NCBI GenBank assembly: GCA_001692895.1 | Contig: KV748211.1 | Location: forward strand, 558,001 to 622,000 | Length of the DNA stretch: 64,000 nt | Direction: 5' to 3' | Origin: Cenococcum geophilum 1.58 | Lineage: Eukaryota; Ascomycota; Dothideomycetes; Gloniales; Gloniaceae | Shown: piece by piece, positions 10,590-22,500 of the stretch | Numbering within the stretch: position 1 is the stretch's first letter | Layout of the letters: the number at the start of each line of letters is the position of its first letter | The notes under the pieces: model-generated | What the model was told of the DNA's origin: nothing | Seen by the model: only the letters and a program-made list of their open reading frames with translations | Database searches by the model: none | Position numbers and translations under genes: made by a program

Positions 10590-13150
10590 AGAGATTAATA
10601 TCGCTAATACCGAATTACGCGCTAACACGCAGTACGTCCTTGCCCTTACGCATACTACAAGGCCTAAAAACATATCTTTAACGTATAATCCAAAGCAGAA
10701 GAAGTTTAAGGTAATACCCCCCTTTTTAAAAGCATCGCGGCCTATAACTGGCGCGTTATTTGGCTTAAGGCCTTCTATAAACAAAAGTAGTACTATAATA
10801 GCGATACTATTACGGAGAATAAGCTACTTCTTTTCCTTATTAAGGAGGTTGCAAGCCAGCCCTTAAAAGGAAAAAGCCGTAAAGTCGATATTAACGTACC
10901 CTAAGAGGAGGCGCGGCTCTTATAGCGGTTAGTTTACGGCTATATTACTACTTTAACGGACCTCTATTCGATACAGAAAGCTATAAGAATAAATAGCCAC
11001 CCGTTTTTACGGAAGGATAGCGTTAAAAAGTACTTAAAGACGCTATAGTAGAGGGACGCGCAGCGTAAGAAAGAGCAGTTCGCCAATAAGGGCAGAGATA
11101 CCCTTCTTAACGGCTATACTAAGGACGAGTTCTAAAGCATCTACCATAAGCTCTAGGCTAGGGGCGCTGCCTTATCCCTAGAGTGCTACTTTTACACACT
11201 TATTAATATTCTACTAGGCTACTATATACTTACCTACAGTGGTAATAGACACTTTACTAAGATCTTAAATCTATTTACCTTTAAGTTTAAGGGTAAAGGC
11301 CCTACACGCTATATGCCCTTAATATTTACTATCTACGTAGGTAATTAGAACTAGTATAGCCGCTTTAAGATTATTAGGGCCCTATAGAATAAAAAGCTGC
11401 CTATTTATATGCTTAGCGGGCTAGCCTTCTATCTCTTATACTACTAAAATCTTAATATAAAGCCGTTTCCGGACTTTAGTAGGCGCTTAGTATAGTATAA
11501 TATACGCCTAATTAAGAGCGGTAAGGACTGTAAGGTAGCCCTCTTATATAGCTTATAGTAAGATTAGGTTATAAAGGCCTTTTAGTATATTAGCGTCTTC
11601 TTAAAGAAGAAAACCTATATTAGGTAAGCGCTAGCGCTAACATAGTAGAGCTAAAGGGGGTTAGTAAGGACTAGATTTAGCGCGCTAGAAGGTAAAACTA
11701 AAAGTAAATAAAAGGGTATTACTTAAACTCTCTTCTATAAGAGTTTATAAGATTAATAGTAAAACGCCCCTTATAGATAGGCTGCTTTAAAATCCGCTAT
11801 ATAGATATTACGCCGCCTAATATACTACTATTAATAAGATAGCCTAAACTAGATAAATAGAAGGGCCGTTTTAGCCTATAGCTATATTAGATTAATAAAC
11901 TTGCCGCTATAGGGGTTATAAACCTTCTCTTTTACCTCCATAAGGTTATTTTTATAGGATTTAGTAACCCTTTATAAGATATTCCTAAGCTATCTAGTAT
12001 AGAGCTACCCTGTTTTTTAGTATAAGGCGTATAAGGCCTTTACGTAAGATCTAAAGCCCTACCTATAGGAAGAGAAGGGGATCCTAAATTAGCTGTTAAT
12101 TCTCTACTAGGCTATATTACTTCTTACTAACTAATTAAAGGCTCTATACGCTAAATATAAGCAGATAGCTAGTAAGGTTAAGGGCTTATTAGACTATTTA
12201 GATAAGTCCTAGTAGGCCTAGTCTTTATAGCTTTAATTACTAACGTCTAAAGGCTTTACATTTCGACTAAAAGCCCCTTTAGCTATAGCTGCGGCTATAA
12301 CTACGGCATAGCCTTAGGGCCGGTTTACTAACCCCCTATATCTACCTATAAAAGCAGCCCCTCTAGCTCTATCTATTATAGAATTTAGCAAATATACGTC
12401 CGCCTAGGTAAGCGCTATAGGCTCTCCTTCCTGTATAGCTTTGCTACCGCTACTATTACTACCACTACCGCTGCCGCCGCTACCGCTATAGCCGCTACCG
12501 CAGCTATAATTAGAGCCGTAGTCCTAGCTAGAGCCTAGGTTTAGGTCTCTATTTATATACTATATAAGCCGCGCGGTAAACTCTATACAGGCTCTTTAGT
12601 ATAAGTAGACTAAAGGGCTAGGAGGTAATCCTTTTATAGCAGCACTAGATTTTAAATAGGGTAGTAAATAGCGGGCCAGCTAGTAAAAGGAGGTTTAATA
12701 GTACTCTCTATAGCTTAAGGTTATTAAGGAGATTAAGCAGGTTATATAGGTCTAGAAGGTTAGCGAGGAAGTGGCTATATAGTAGGTTAATCTACAGTAG
12801 GGGCAGATATAGTGCTTACTAAATTAGCTTTATAAACGGCTTTAAGCGGGTAAAAAAGCTTTAAAATAGTTATATATATATAACTTCTAATAAGATACTA
12901 AGAGGTCCTCTATCGAAACCTTTATCTATAGCCCCCTAGGGGCTTATTTTAGTGCCGTATAAGTTTAATAAGGTGCTTTAGGGTGCTTATACGATAGTAG
13001 CGCGTAACTTAAAACGCGAATATCTTTATTAACCTATAGCTAATTCTTACCATTCTAGTATAAGTAGAAAGCGCTTAGTAGGCTTTACGTATAGCGCTTA
13101 ATAGGTATTAAGAGAGCAGTATTACTAGCGATTAAAAATCGACTGTAGAT
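10590..13150 (+). pseudogene. Crypton-type tyrosine recombinase remnant (NDC10_II / GCR1_C-like)
   Basis: Translating through RIP stops gives a protein with the family's characteristic phrases in order: LTYNPKQKKFK near 10,675; an N-terminal helical region to about 11,100; a core about 11,180-11,800 (GYYILTYSGNRHFTKILNLF, then LSGLAFYLLYY, then KPFPDFSRR); KKTYIR near 11,605-11,630 at the position of the family's K-T-H-x-G-R box, so the active-site His looks changed to Tyr; and TPPNILLLI...DKWKGRF then INKLAAIGVINLLFYL near 11,810-11,930. A Ser/Ala-rich low-complexity stretch sits near 12,440-12,540 and a basic C-terminal region near 12,690-13,140. Cryptons are fungal DNA transposons moved by a tyrosine recombinase and have no TIRs; I therefore cannot set element ends. 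It is dead through dozens of stops. Placement in the family is from memory of its conserved phrases. Confidence 0.75.
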
Positions 13151-15565
13151 ATAGGGTAATATCTATAGTCGCTAAACGCACGGGCCTCCTCGCCCGCGTA
13201 ATCGTGACTTAGCCGCTGATTTTGCTATATAAATGTAACTATGGATATACTATTGCTATTTTAAGTAAGCTTAGGCCCCTAAAACTCAGGAACCCCCTAA
13301 ACTCGGCAACCTAGCTAAAATTTAACCACTGATTTATTAACCTATCTTCTTTATAGCGAGTCGATAAATATGGACTAAAATAAGTAGAACTTATAAATAG
13401 CTACCGTAGATTTTAAATCTAGTGTTTATAAGTATATATAAAAAGCTATACTTATATAAGGTATCCCTTTATTAATTTAAGCAATTAATTAAAGAGTAAG
13501 CTACTAAGGCAATTTATGCACTAATATAAATAGTAAATAAATCCTATATTAGAGGCCTTACTTATTAATTATATGCTAAGATATGGCTTATAAAGATTTA
13601 TTCTCTTATATACGTAATTATAAGAAAATAGTAATATAAATCTTTAATTAAAATAGCAATATTAGTCCCTGTAGTAAAATATATATAATTAGCTATCTTA
13701 AATATACTTTTTATATAATTTTTTTTACTTAGCTAATAGAAAGTATATAAATTAATAGGGTATAATTAAAGTAAATTTAAAACCTTATAAACTTTATAAA
13801 AGTTATATAAAGAAAGACTAATATATAGGTGGAAAATACCTAAAATATAAATAAATTTAAAGTTATAGAAAGTGTATATATAAATTTAATTATTATAGGG
13901 GATGCCTATAAAGAGAAGGCTTTTATATAGTTACTAAATAACTATAAATAGGTATCTATTATAGAGATGATATAAGGGGACTTTGTAGATAAAGGACTAT
14001 AAAAACACAATTATAGAATAGAATAGATTAGTAAGAGGGACGAATCTTTAAAGAGGTAAGGCCTTTAGGGTTATAGAGACTATATACTATAGGTACGTGC
14101 CTTTAATACGTAACCGGTAACTATATAAAGAGTATTTAGGGGTTGTCCTAAGGGCAATTTAAGGTAACTGCAATAATATCCCTTATATTGCCCCCCCTTT
14201 TTATAGTTAGCGCCTAATCGCCATTACTTTATAGTAGAGGGAGATTATAAGGGCTTATCCCAGAAGAGGTTTAAAGAAATATTAAAGAGATATTAGTATA
14301 CCACTATATATTATCTATCTATCTAACCCCTATTTTAAACTCCTAAAAAACCTTAATAAGGAAAAAATATAAGTAGAGAAAAGTTATAAGGATTACTAGA
14401 AACCCCTTAAAAGCCTATTAAAAGCCTACTAGTAACTACTTAGGCTAACTTAAGGATTTTTATATAACTTTATATTTAAGCCTTTATACTAGTCTATAAT
14501 TAATTATAAGTATTATAGGTAATATATTCTTAATATAGTTCTATAAAACCATTTAGTATATAGCTTACTATTGTCTTTAACTATTAAGTAATCTATAATC
14601 TATAATCTGTAATAGTTTTTTATAATCCTCTATATTATTCTTATATTATTCTTATATTTACCTTTAGGTTATTAAATATAATTAAGGTATTAATTAGTTA
14701 ATTAAGGAGACTTATCTCCTAAGATCTAGTGTATATACTTTTAAATCTAGTAGTTCTATACTTTATATTTAGTATAGCTCTACTACCTAGTAAATAGAAC
14801 GGATACTTTATAATAACGCCTATAGCTATTATACCGTTATTAAGAACGTTTATAACGTTATTATTTTAATACTATAGTATTATTTAGGTATAATTTAACT
14901 TATACCTTGATTAACTAACGGATATAAAAACCCTAATTTAGGTTAGCGTTATTAGTAAATGACATAAAAACCTTAATTAGGTTAGCGCCTTTTATAAATA
15001 ATATAAAAACCTTAATTAGTTATAGCGGTTTAAACTAGGGGGAGAATGGCACTTTATAACTAGTGTATTTAAACATTATATTAATGCTATAAGAAAAGTA
15101 TTCTTACTATATATCTTTTAATACTTAAAGCAAATAAGGGCGGTTAGCTAAAAAAGCTTTATACTGTAAAAGAGAAAAGGGAAGTAGCTAATATAGCAAG
15201 TTAAGAATCTTGCCGTTAAAAACATTAGGCCTAATAGGTTAGTAGTTATACTAAATTCTAAATTTAACTAGACACTGTTTCTATCCTCTAATAAGCTAGG
15301 CCGAAGGGGGGTAAATAAATTATAGCGCCTAACTAGGAGATTTAAGTAAAAGGCTTTAGTAATATAAGTAATAAGGAGTAGGAAGAGCGTTTAAACGTAG
15401 TTATTTACTTAAACCTTTTTTTAACTATTTAATTTTGTAAGTGGGTAGGCCGGTAAGGCCCTTTATAAGTTATTCTAATTTTAATAAATTCCTATTCCTT
15501 ATTTTCTAGCGTTTCGCTTCCTTGCTTATATATTATAATTAATACTAAATTTATAAACCTATCTA
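13151..15565. other. Very AT-rich degraded region, no gene recognised
   Basis: It is dense in TA and contains long A/T tracts (for example near 13,690-13,760). A weak plus-strand frame near 13,890-14,300 has residue stretches that look coding, but I cannot place it. It contains the approximately 40-bp tandem repeat listed separately. Confidence 0.4.
14921..15020 (+). repeat. Three imperfect ~40-bp tandem repeats
   Basis: The unit contains ATAAAAACC followed by TAATTAGGTTAGCG. Units start with ATAAAAACC at 14,924 and 14,964 and ATAAAAAC at 15,003. Copies differ by small changes. Confidence 0.7.
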
Positions 15566-15870
15566 TGGGTATATTAGTAAACCTTTTAAATCTTCTAAAT
15601 AGGTCTATCTAGATTTAATTTGCTTGGCGCCTAATTTACTTAGTTTAATTTAAATTGGAGCTAGTTTAGAGGGCTCCACTAGGATTTAGTTTGCGATTTA
15701 ATAAGTAATTATATATATAAAGTCTTGGCATAGTGTTATAGCCTAGGTTTAGTAGAGATTATCTAAATCTTATCCAAAAAGGTCCTAAACAGGGTCCTTT
15801 TACATACCCCTACCGCCTATATATAGATCTCGCGATATATAAAGTCGCCAGTATAGTAGGAGAGGTAGTA

Positions 15871-15918
15871 GTAGAGGTTTTAGTAGAGGTTTTAGTAGAG
15901 GTTTTAGTGTAGGTTTTA
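15871..15918 (+). repeat. 12-bp tandem repeat x4
   Basis: The unit GTAGAGGTTTTA occurs at 15,871, 15,883 and 15,895, with a variant GTGTAGGTTTTA at 15,907. It lies between the 3' end of the hAT transposase and the left TIR. Confidence 0.85.
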
Positions 15919-15949
15919 AAGGTAGTTAGGAAGAATTAAGCCGTCGCCT

Positions 15950-18290
15950 ATATATATATATTAGTGTCTTATATATTGCTTAAACGCCTCCATATCTATA
16001 TACCTACTTTAGCAACTTAAATCTATAACTTTATTTATATTCTATTACTTTAAGCATATAGCGGCTCCAATTACGTCGGCTTTAAGTCGTGCTCTATTTG
16101 GCCGCACTATATAACTAGTAGTACTAAAGACTCGTTCTAGGTTATCGCTTATTACTAGTATACTAAATAAATTAATTGCAAAGCGTAAAAGGCGTAGATA
16201 TTCTAATTAGAGGCTTTACCAATACTAAATTAGATTATTAACTTTCTTCTTACAATTTAGAAACCTCCTTATCTAAGCTTTATACTTATCTTCTACCTTA
16301 ACGTCTTTTAGTTTGTCGCTAAGCCCTACTGCTTACGTCACTACCGCTTAATGGGTAGTTTATTAGCTTCTTAATATATTATAAGGTTTTTATATAAAGC
16401 CTATACCTAGTTAACGCGCTCTTTCGCGGCATTAATCTATACGATATTTATAGCCCACTTCTATTTAATATACTTCCATTTATATCGCGGATATAGAATA
16501 ATTAAGGCGACGTATGCAGCAGATTCGTTAGTAAGCTTATAATACTTATTAAGCTTCTCCTAGCTAAGTTAAATACTACTATAAAAATAAGACCCGCTAT
16601 TCTATTTATATTACTAAGTAAGTAAAGCTAGTTTGTTAATTAAATACTCTATAGAGGGCAGGACCTCCTATAGAGAGCTATTCCTTCCTAAAATCCTTTT
16701 AGTTAGTAGGAAGTAGTAAATAGATTAACCAAATTAGCTTACTATACTACGCCTTATCTTTTAGCGGCGCTAAGATCTATACATGTTCTATTAGGACCTG
16801 CTAATCCTTATTACTTAAAGCGTTGTTAATAATTAAGGGCTTCTTCTTGCCCTTTTTAGGGTAAGGCTTTATGCCGTTCCTAGTAACTTAATTATAGTAG
16901 GCCTCCTAATCTCGTGCTTCCTTTTTAATAAAGGCATTAATTGCATTATGGAGGTAGATCGCGCGCTTAATTATTTTAAATATAGAGTTCTACCTTATAT
17001 TAACGTTAAGTATAAGCTTCTAGCTTATTTACGTAGCTATACTATCTAAAGTAAATAGTATAGTGGTTCCGTAAAGACATTAAAACTCCTTAAATTACTA
17101 CTAGAGCTATAAGGACTCTATAATATATACAATAATATTATAAAGCTTTTTAATAGGGCCTTACTTCCTCTAAAGCTCTAATTGGCTAATCTTATCCTTT
17201 ATATCTTCAACTTTTACCTCTAAAGCGTTTAGATCCTTTCTATATAGTATAGATTTAGCCACTAAGTTAAGAATATAGCTGGTATATTAAAGGCAACGCT
17301 GCTTTTAGTTAAAGCTAAGCTTCTTACTTAGGGCCTATATATAGGTGTTGTTGTTCAATATATTGTCTAATATAAAGTGTCTAACTTTGTTACTAATATC
17401 AAACTCAGCAAGGATTACGGCTACGCCGTTAGTAATATTAACGCCAGTATATTAGCTAGCAAGCTTTAGTATACTAAGAAGGAAGCTTTTATACCCCCTT
17501 TATTATTAATAAAATTAATAACAATACCGTAAAGACTTAAAAGGCTATAAGACGTCTATATATCTAATAAGACGTATATTTTATTAAACGCGCTCTTAAA
17601 AAGCTTTATTACTACGCCTTTATATTACTTAAAGTCCCTAATAATCTAATCGCGTAGTGTATTTCAAGTAGAAAGAATACTTTAGGCGTTATTATTAAGG
17701 TATAAGATAAGCTCCTAGAAGTATATACTCTTAACTTAATTAAATACAATACTGTCTTAAATAATCTACTGGGTAAGGAGCTTTTAGAATTACATCTTAT
17801 TTAAAGCTTAACGCTATAAGTTAATTACGGCCTGTTTTTCTAGAGTTCTGTTTAGTATTATAATAACTAAATTGCCTTAATCTAGAGGCTTAATTAGCCC
17901 ATCTTTACCAATAAAATGTTTCCTTTAAAGGTATTCGGAAGCTCTACTAGTTAATGCATTACTCTAACAGTAATTGGTACCGTATTTTATATTATACTTT
18001 TAGTAGTAAAGCTTATATATTATATAGATCTTTTCTATTTCTATTTAGTGGACTTTATAGCAACGTTTTTAAATATGCGATTATTCGTCTCTTTTTAAGA
18101 TAGGGGGTATATTAAAGCTGGGAAATGTAGCCTAAATAAGGCCTTCGTACTTATCTTTATCAAATAATATATCTTTAGTAATATCGCATTTAAAGGCGCG
18201 GCTATTAAGTTTAGCGGTATTCTAGAGCTCGGTAGGTACCTCTAATTAACTAAAAGAAATAAAAGGTTTAGTAGAAACAGAATTAGTTTC
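15950..18290 (-). pseudogene. hAT transposase remnant
   Basis: Minus-strand reading gives, from N to C terminus: a segment with KCDITKDILFDKDKYEGLIQ near 18,130-18,200; the RNase H-like core around SLYGIVINFINN near 17,500-17,560 and a C-terminal part ILNLVAKSILYRKDL near 17,240-17,290; and the hAT C-terminal dimerisation region at about 16,060-16,210 with FAINLFSILVISDNLERVFS followed by YIVRPNRARLKADVIGAAI. The D/E-E-R-V-F-S and R-x-R-L-x-x-x-x-I signatures are typical of the hAT_C domain. Numerous TAG/TAA codons interrupt it. It lies inside the TIR-bounded element, so it is its own transposase. Confidence 0.88.
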
Positions 18291-18680
18291 CATTTAATAA
18301 GATTAAGTAGTAGTAGTAGGATATTAAAGGCTTACGCAGACGTATAATTCTTAAATTTTACTAGGCTTAGCAGGTAAATATAACTATATAATGCCCAAAT
18401 ACGGTTTAGTAAATAGGTGGAAAATGCTAGTTTTATAGGGTTCCTTACCAAAAAGGTCATAGCTAAAGCATTTGGCGAGTATACCCTAAAGTATCCTATA
18501 AGCATATCTACGAAATATCTATACTAGAATTAATTAATTCAAATCAATCCGCCAAAACACTAGACTTAATTGATTTAATATTTATAAAGGGTTAATTTAG
18601 TGTAGAATTAAATTGCTTTATAATTAATTTAATTTAAATTTAATTTAATAGGTTAATTTACTAATATGCCTGCCTATCTA

Positions 18681-19191
18681 GTCTAATATACCTCTTATTA
18701 CTAAAAGTAGATATATAGATAAGCTACTACTACTAAATATTAGATCCTTAAGTATCTATACTAAAGTCTTAACACTATTACCGCCACTAAATTAATCTAC
18801 CTAGGTGCAATATCTAAGCTAGTTATAGTTAGTAACTATATATATATAACCCTTTTAATACCTAATAATACCGCTATATTAGTAGAGAAGGATAATAAGG
18901 TAGTAGATATGGATAGAGTAGCACAACAGCAGCTAATAGCGTTAACTTACTCTCTATCTTTAGTGTATAAATATTTTTAGTTATAACTAGCTAAAAGCGC
19001 GGAGCTTACCCTATTATTAGGGAAGGAAGATAGCACTAAAAATATAGACTAGGTTAGAGAAATAGGCGATATAAGTAAAATAGTTAAGGTATTAATAAGC
19101 GGAAGCTAGTATAGAGCCTTTAATAATAATAGTAGCAATAATAATAATAGTGGTAATAGCGATAATAGCAATTGTATATAACCTACATTAC
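18681..19191 (+). pseudogene. Unidentified coding remnant with Asn/Ser-rich tail
   Basis: From about 18,850 a plus-strand frame reads NNTAILVEKDNKVVDMDRVA, then LAKSAELTLLLGKEDSTKNI, then GDISKIVKVLISGS, and ends in a run of Asn/Ser codons (about 19,110-19,175; AATAATAATAGTAGC type). The family is not recognised. It may be the tail of a gene into which the LTR at 19,192 inserted. Only two or three stops occur over approximately 300 bp, fewer than in neighbouring elements. Confidence 0.4.
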
Positions 19192-19218
19192 TATTATAAA
19201 AGAGTACGACCTCTCTCA
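19192..19218 (-). repeat. Short half of an LTR split by the giant element
   Basis: GAGTACGACCTCTCTCA matches the start of the LTRs at 33,634, 39,063 and 44,470 (GAGGGTACGACCACTCTCAG). The continuation (CAGATAGGAAGTCAC) is found only at 52,433. The two parts together make an LTR of about 251 bp, close to the 243-247 bp of the relatives. Confidence 0.75.
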
Positions 19219-19244
19219 CGTTAGGAAAAAAGTTACCAGCATTT
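19219..19244 (+). repeat. Left terminal inverted repeat of the giant element
   Basis: 26 bp starting CGTTAGGAAAAAAG. It differs from the right TIR at two positions (T/C at 4, G/T at 14). Confidence 0.85.
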
Positions 19245-19395
19245 AATTTTACTTTTTTGCCATTTTAGCATTTTCTAGCATTTCTAGCATTTCCTAGCAT
19301 TTAGCTGCCAAATGCGGCATTTAGAATTAAGTATTAGCATTTAGCTGCCAAATACGGCATTTATAATTAAGCATTAGCATTTAGCTACTAAGTGC
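19235..19395 (+). repeat. Subterminal GCATTT repeats, left
   Basis: At least nine GCATTT or AAATGC motifs, including two near-identical tandem units of about 57 bp built around AGCATTTAGCTGCCAAAT and GCGGCATTTAGAATTAAG. Subterminal repeats of this sort serve as transposase binding sites in CACTA/EnSpm-like elements; that role here is an inference. Confidence 0.75.
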
Positions 19396-19599
19396 TAACT
19401 ATAAGATTACTAAGCGTATATAAAAGTATAATTTTTATAATTTTAATATTTTATATACACTTTATTAATATTACTAAGTATATAAAAAAGTATATATTTT
19501 ATATTTTATATATATTTTATTAATATTAGTAAGCATAGGGGGCAGGGCGGTATTATAAAAAACTTTACTAGTATCTTAAATTAGGTTTATGCTAATTAA

Positions 19600-22500
19600 G
19601 CAATTTTAGTATTTAGCCGTATTTAGTTATATTTTGCGGCTATATACTACACCGCTAATAATAATACTATAATTTATAGCTAAACGCTGCCTTAATAATA
19701 AAAGTGCTATAAGCTGCAGCTTAATGCTCTCTTAGAAATAATAATACTAAAAATATTTTAGTTAACTAAGTTTACTATATACGCTACGCTACTACCTATA
19801 AGTTACTAGAAGATATATCCCTTAGCCTATATATACGCCACTATATAATTATAATAGGTTTTGCCATATAGCGGCTATATATAGTATTTAGAATTATCTA
19901 TAGTTACATTATACTCTTATAATCGTTACTAGTATTAGATAGTCTTAGTGTCTTCCTTTTTACCTTAGCCTGCTTTTAAGCTTAAATCGGCCTTCTCCTT
20001 ATATACTAACTTATGTAGTAATAATATAAATTTAGTTAACTTTAATATCCTCTACTTAATACTTAACTTTTAATTAGCTATAATAGTATTATAGTAAACG
20101 GGCTTAGTCTATCCTTGTTAATCTATCTAAGTAAATAGTTGCTTTACCTTTAAGAGCTTATAGCTTAGCTTAACTATAATAGTATAATTTACGCGCTATA
20201 GGTTAATAGATAGCCTAATTAATATAAAGGTACAAAGTAGGATCCACTTAGAGTTATTAGTGTTAAAGGTTTACCTAGCCTTAGCCTTCTTAATATTAGA
20301 TATACTAGCTATATAGCAGAGCATTTTATCTTTACTATATTCTTTATATAGCCTATTAAACTAATAAGCTAGTATAAGAGGTAAGTAAGTAGTAATAATA
20401 ATCTTACACGCTAAACTATCCGTTTATTTTTTAATATAAACGTAATTATAGATTTTTTTTAGCTTAAAAGAACTTTATATTCTGTTAAAAATAGCGGTTA
20501 AGTATATTAGTAAACTCCTTACTAAGCGGGTTAGTAGTCCACTTAGTAATAATTGGGTTCTTAAGTGTGCAACTTTAAGTTTTTAGGCGTTTGTTATTGG
20601 ACTTATTAGACTTATTAGACTTAATTATAATAGGGGCATACTAGTCCTAGTATTGGATAACCTAGGCTACGCTTACTACCGTTTTCGCGTTAGTGTATAA
20701 CTTGGCTTAGGTAAGTTTTAGTATCTTAGGTTTAGTATTTAAATTACTACTATCTTTCTCTTATATAGCTGGAAGTTCCTTATATTAGCGCCTCTACTTT
20801 ATCCTTACTTAGTCCTCTATGGCTGTAATTATAGCCGCCTTAGTATTATTAGGGTCGGCCTATAATATAACTAATTTAAAATAGCTGTTCTTTAGGATAA
20901 GCTTTTACTAGTTAAACTAAAGTGTTAACTCCCCTCCATATATCTAAAACGTTAGAATAACTATACGGAAAAATGCAGCTAGTTCGCCGAATTTCCTATC
21001 TATTATTACTCTAACTAGGTTAGTCTTCGTATCCTTATAGAGATAGTTAAATTTCTTCTTCTTTAGCTAGATGTTTTTTCTTTAAGCTTAAGCAGTACTT
21101 TAAACTCCGTTCCTTTAGCTTATTAGCTTCTTTCTACTCTGGCCCTTTTAATCCTACTATAATAAACCGCATTAGTTACATTAGGTTTCCGTTATTAGGC
21201 GTACTAAATACACCCTATATATTAGGGCTGCGATTATATATAATGCGGTACTCCTTAATTATATCCTTAATAAACAATATTAAGACTCTACCGGTCGCGT
21301 CTAAGTGGTATTCGTCCTAGAGGATACGCCTAACCTATATTACACTTTTTAATTTCTAATATATTCTAGGGGATTGGTTATTTAGGTATTTCTATATACT
21401 AGTTTATATAGTAATAAACCCGCGTATTAGTTATGTGGTAATACAATTTCGCGTAGTAATTAGAAGGAATTAGGTTAAGTATTTTAGCACTAATAGTTCC
21501 GTTATATTAGGGGTAGGGCTATAATTATTCTTAAACCTAGCTTTACTTTATAGGTGTAATAAAAGAGCCTTACTAACTAGATATATATCGTTATTATTTT
21601 CCCATTATTCCTTATTAGTCTACTTAAAAGCCTTACGGATTTGCGGCTATTTATCCTTTTTTAGTTTACTAAATATTTTAACTTTATTATAGCTAGGGGC
21701 GAGAATTGTAATCTAGGGTGGGTTATGGCGCTTTATAATCGCGCCGTTTTATAATATTATACTCGCGTTTTTTAGAAATCTTAGTAGGCCCGGGGTTAGC
21801 GTAAGGACGACTAAGTAGCCTTACTATAGGTCTATAAGGTATAGCTTCTTAAAGTTGTCTTTATAGTAGTATATAATTGGCTGCTTTGCTACTTATAGGT
21901 ATTTTATATCCAGCAGATATATCTTAGGTAAGTAGTAGGTTATATTTCTAGTAGCTTAGGCCTCTTAAATATCTATTACGTTCTAATAATAAAAATAGTT
22001 TATTAGCTATTAAGTGATTATTTATATAGTCTTGCCCGCGCTAGGTTCGTCTGTATAGATACCGCCTCCTTTAATTATCCTCTTTTATTTAAATACCTAA
22101 GCTATATATACTACTTAATATAGGCTAAATTTAAAGCCTAATATAAGGCCCTAATTAGGGAGTTCGATTAGGGCGGTCTCGGAAAGTACTTTTAATAAAA
22201 TAAGTAGGAAATACTCTAGAGTGAGTAGAAAATCCACATCTATTACGTACGCTAGTATACTATCTAAGTTATCCTTCCCGGGCTTATAGAGCTGGGCTAA
22301 GAAAGTTTGCTAGTTAAGTTCTTCCTCTACGTCTATATTTTAGTTGTTATTATTAACTAAATCCTTATCTCAGTCTCTACTCTCTATATCCTTAGAGTTA
22401 GTGTAATATAGGAACTAATTATTATATCTATTAGCACGTTACGGCAATTTACTATCCTTTATAGTAATATTTTAAGGGATATTAATGGTTAGTAATATAG

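Larger units (their letters stand above)
15566..18672 (-). mobile_element. Complete hAT DNA transposon, RIP-mutated
   Basis: The 8-bp sequence CCTATCTA lies on both sides (15,558-15,565 and 18,673-18,680), the TSD length expected for hAT elements. The left end TGGGTATATTAGTAAA matches the reverse complement of the right end (CAGGCATATTAGTAAA) except for three transitions, giving short TIRs. The interior carries a minus-strand hAT transposase remnant. The element is 3,107 bp. Confidence 0.9.

Noticed and set aside
15731-18777. TAGTGTTA...TAACACTA as hAT inverted ends
   Set aside because: The flanking 8-mers do not match; the pair at 15,566/18,672 has an identical 8-bp TSD and longer TIRs.
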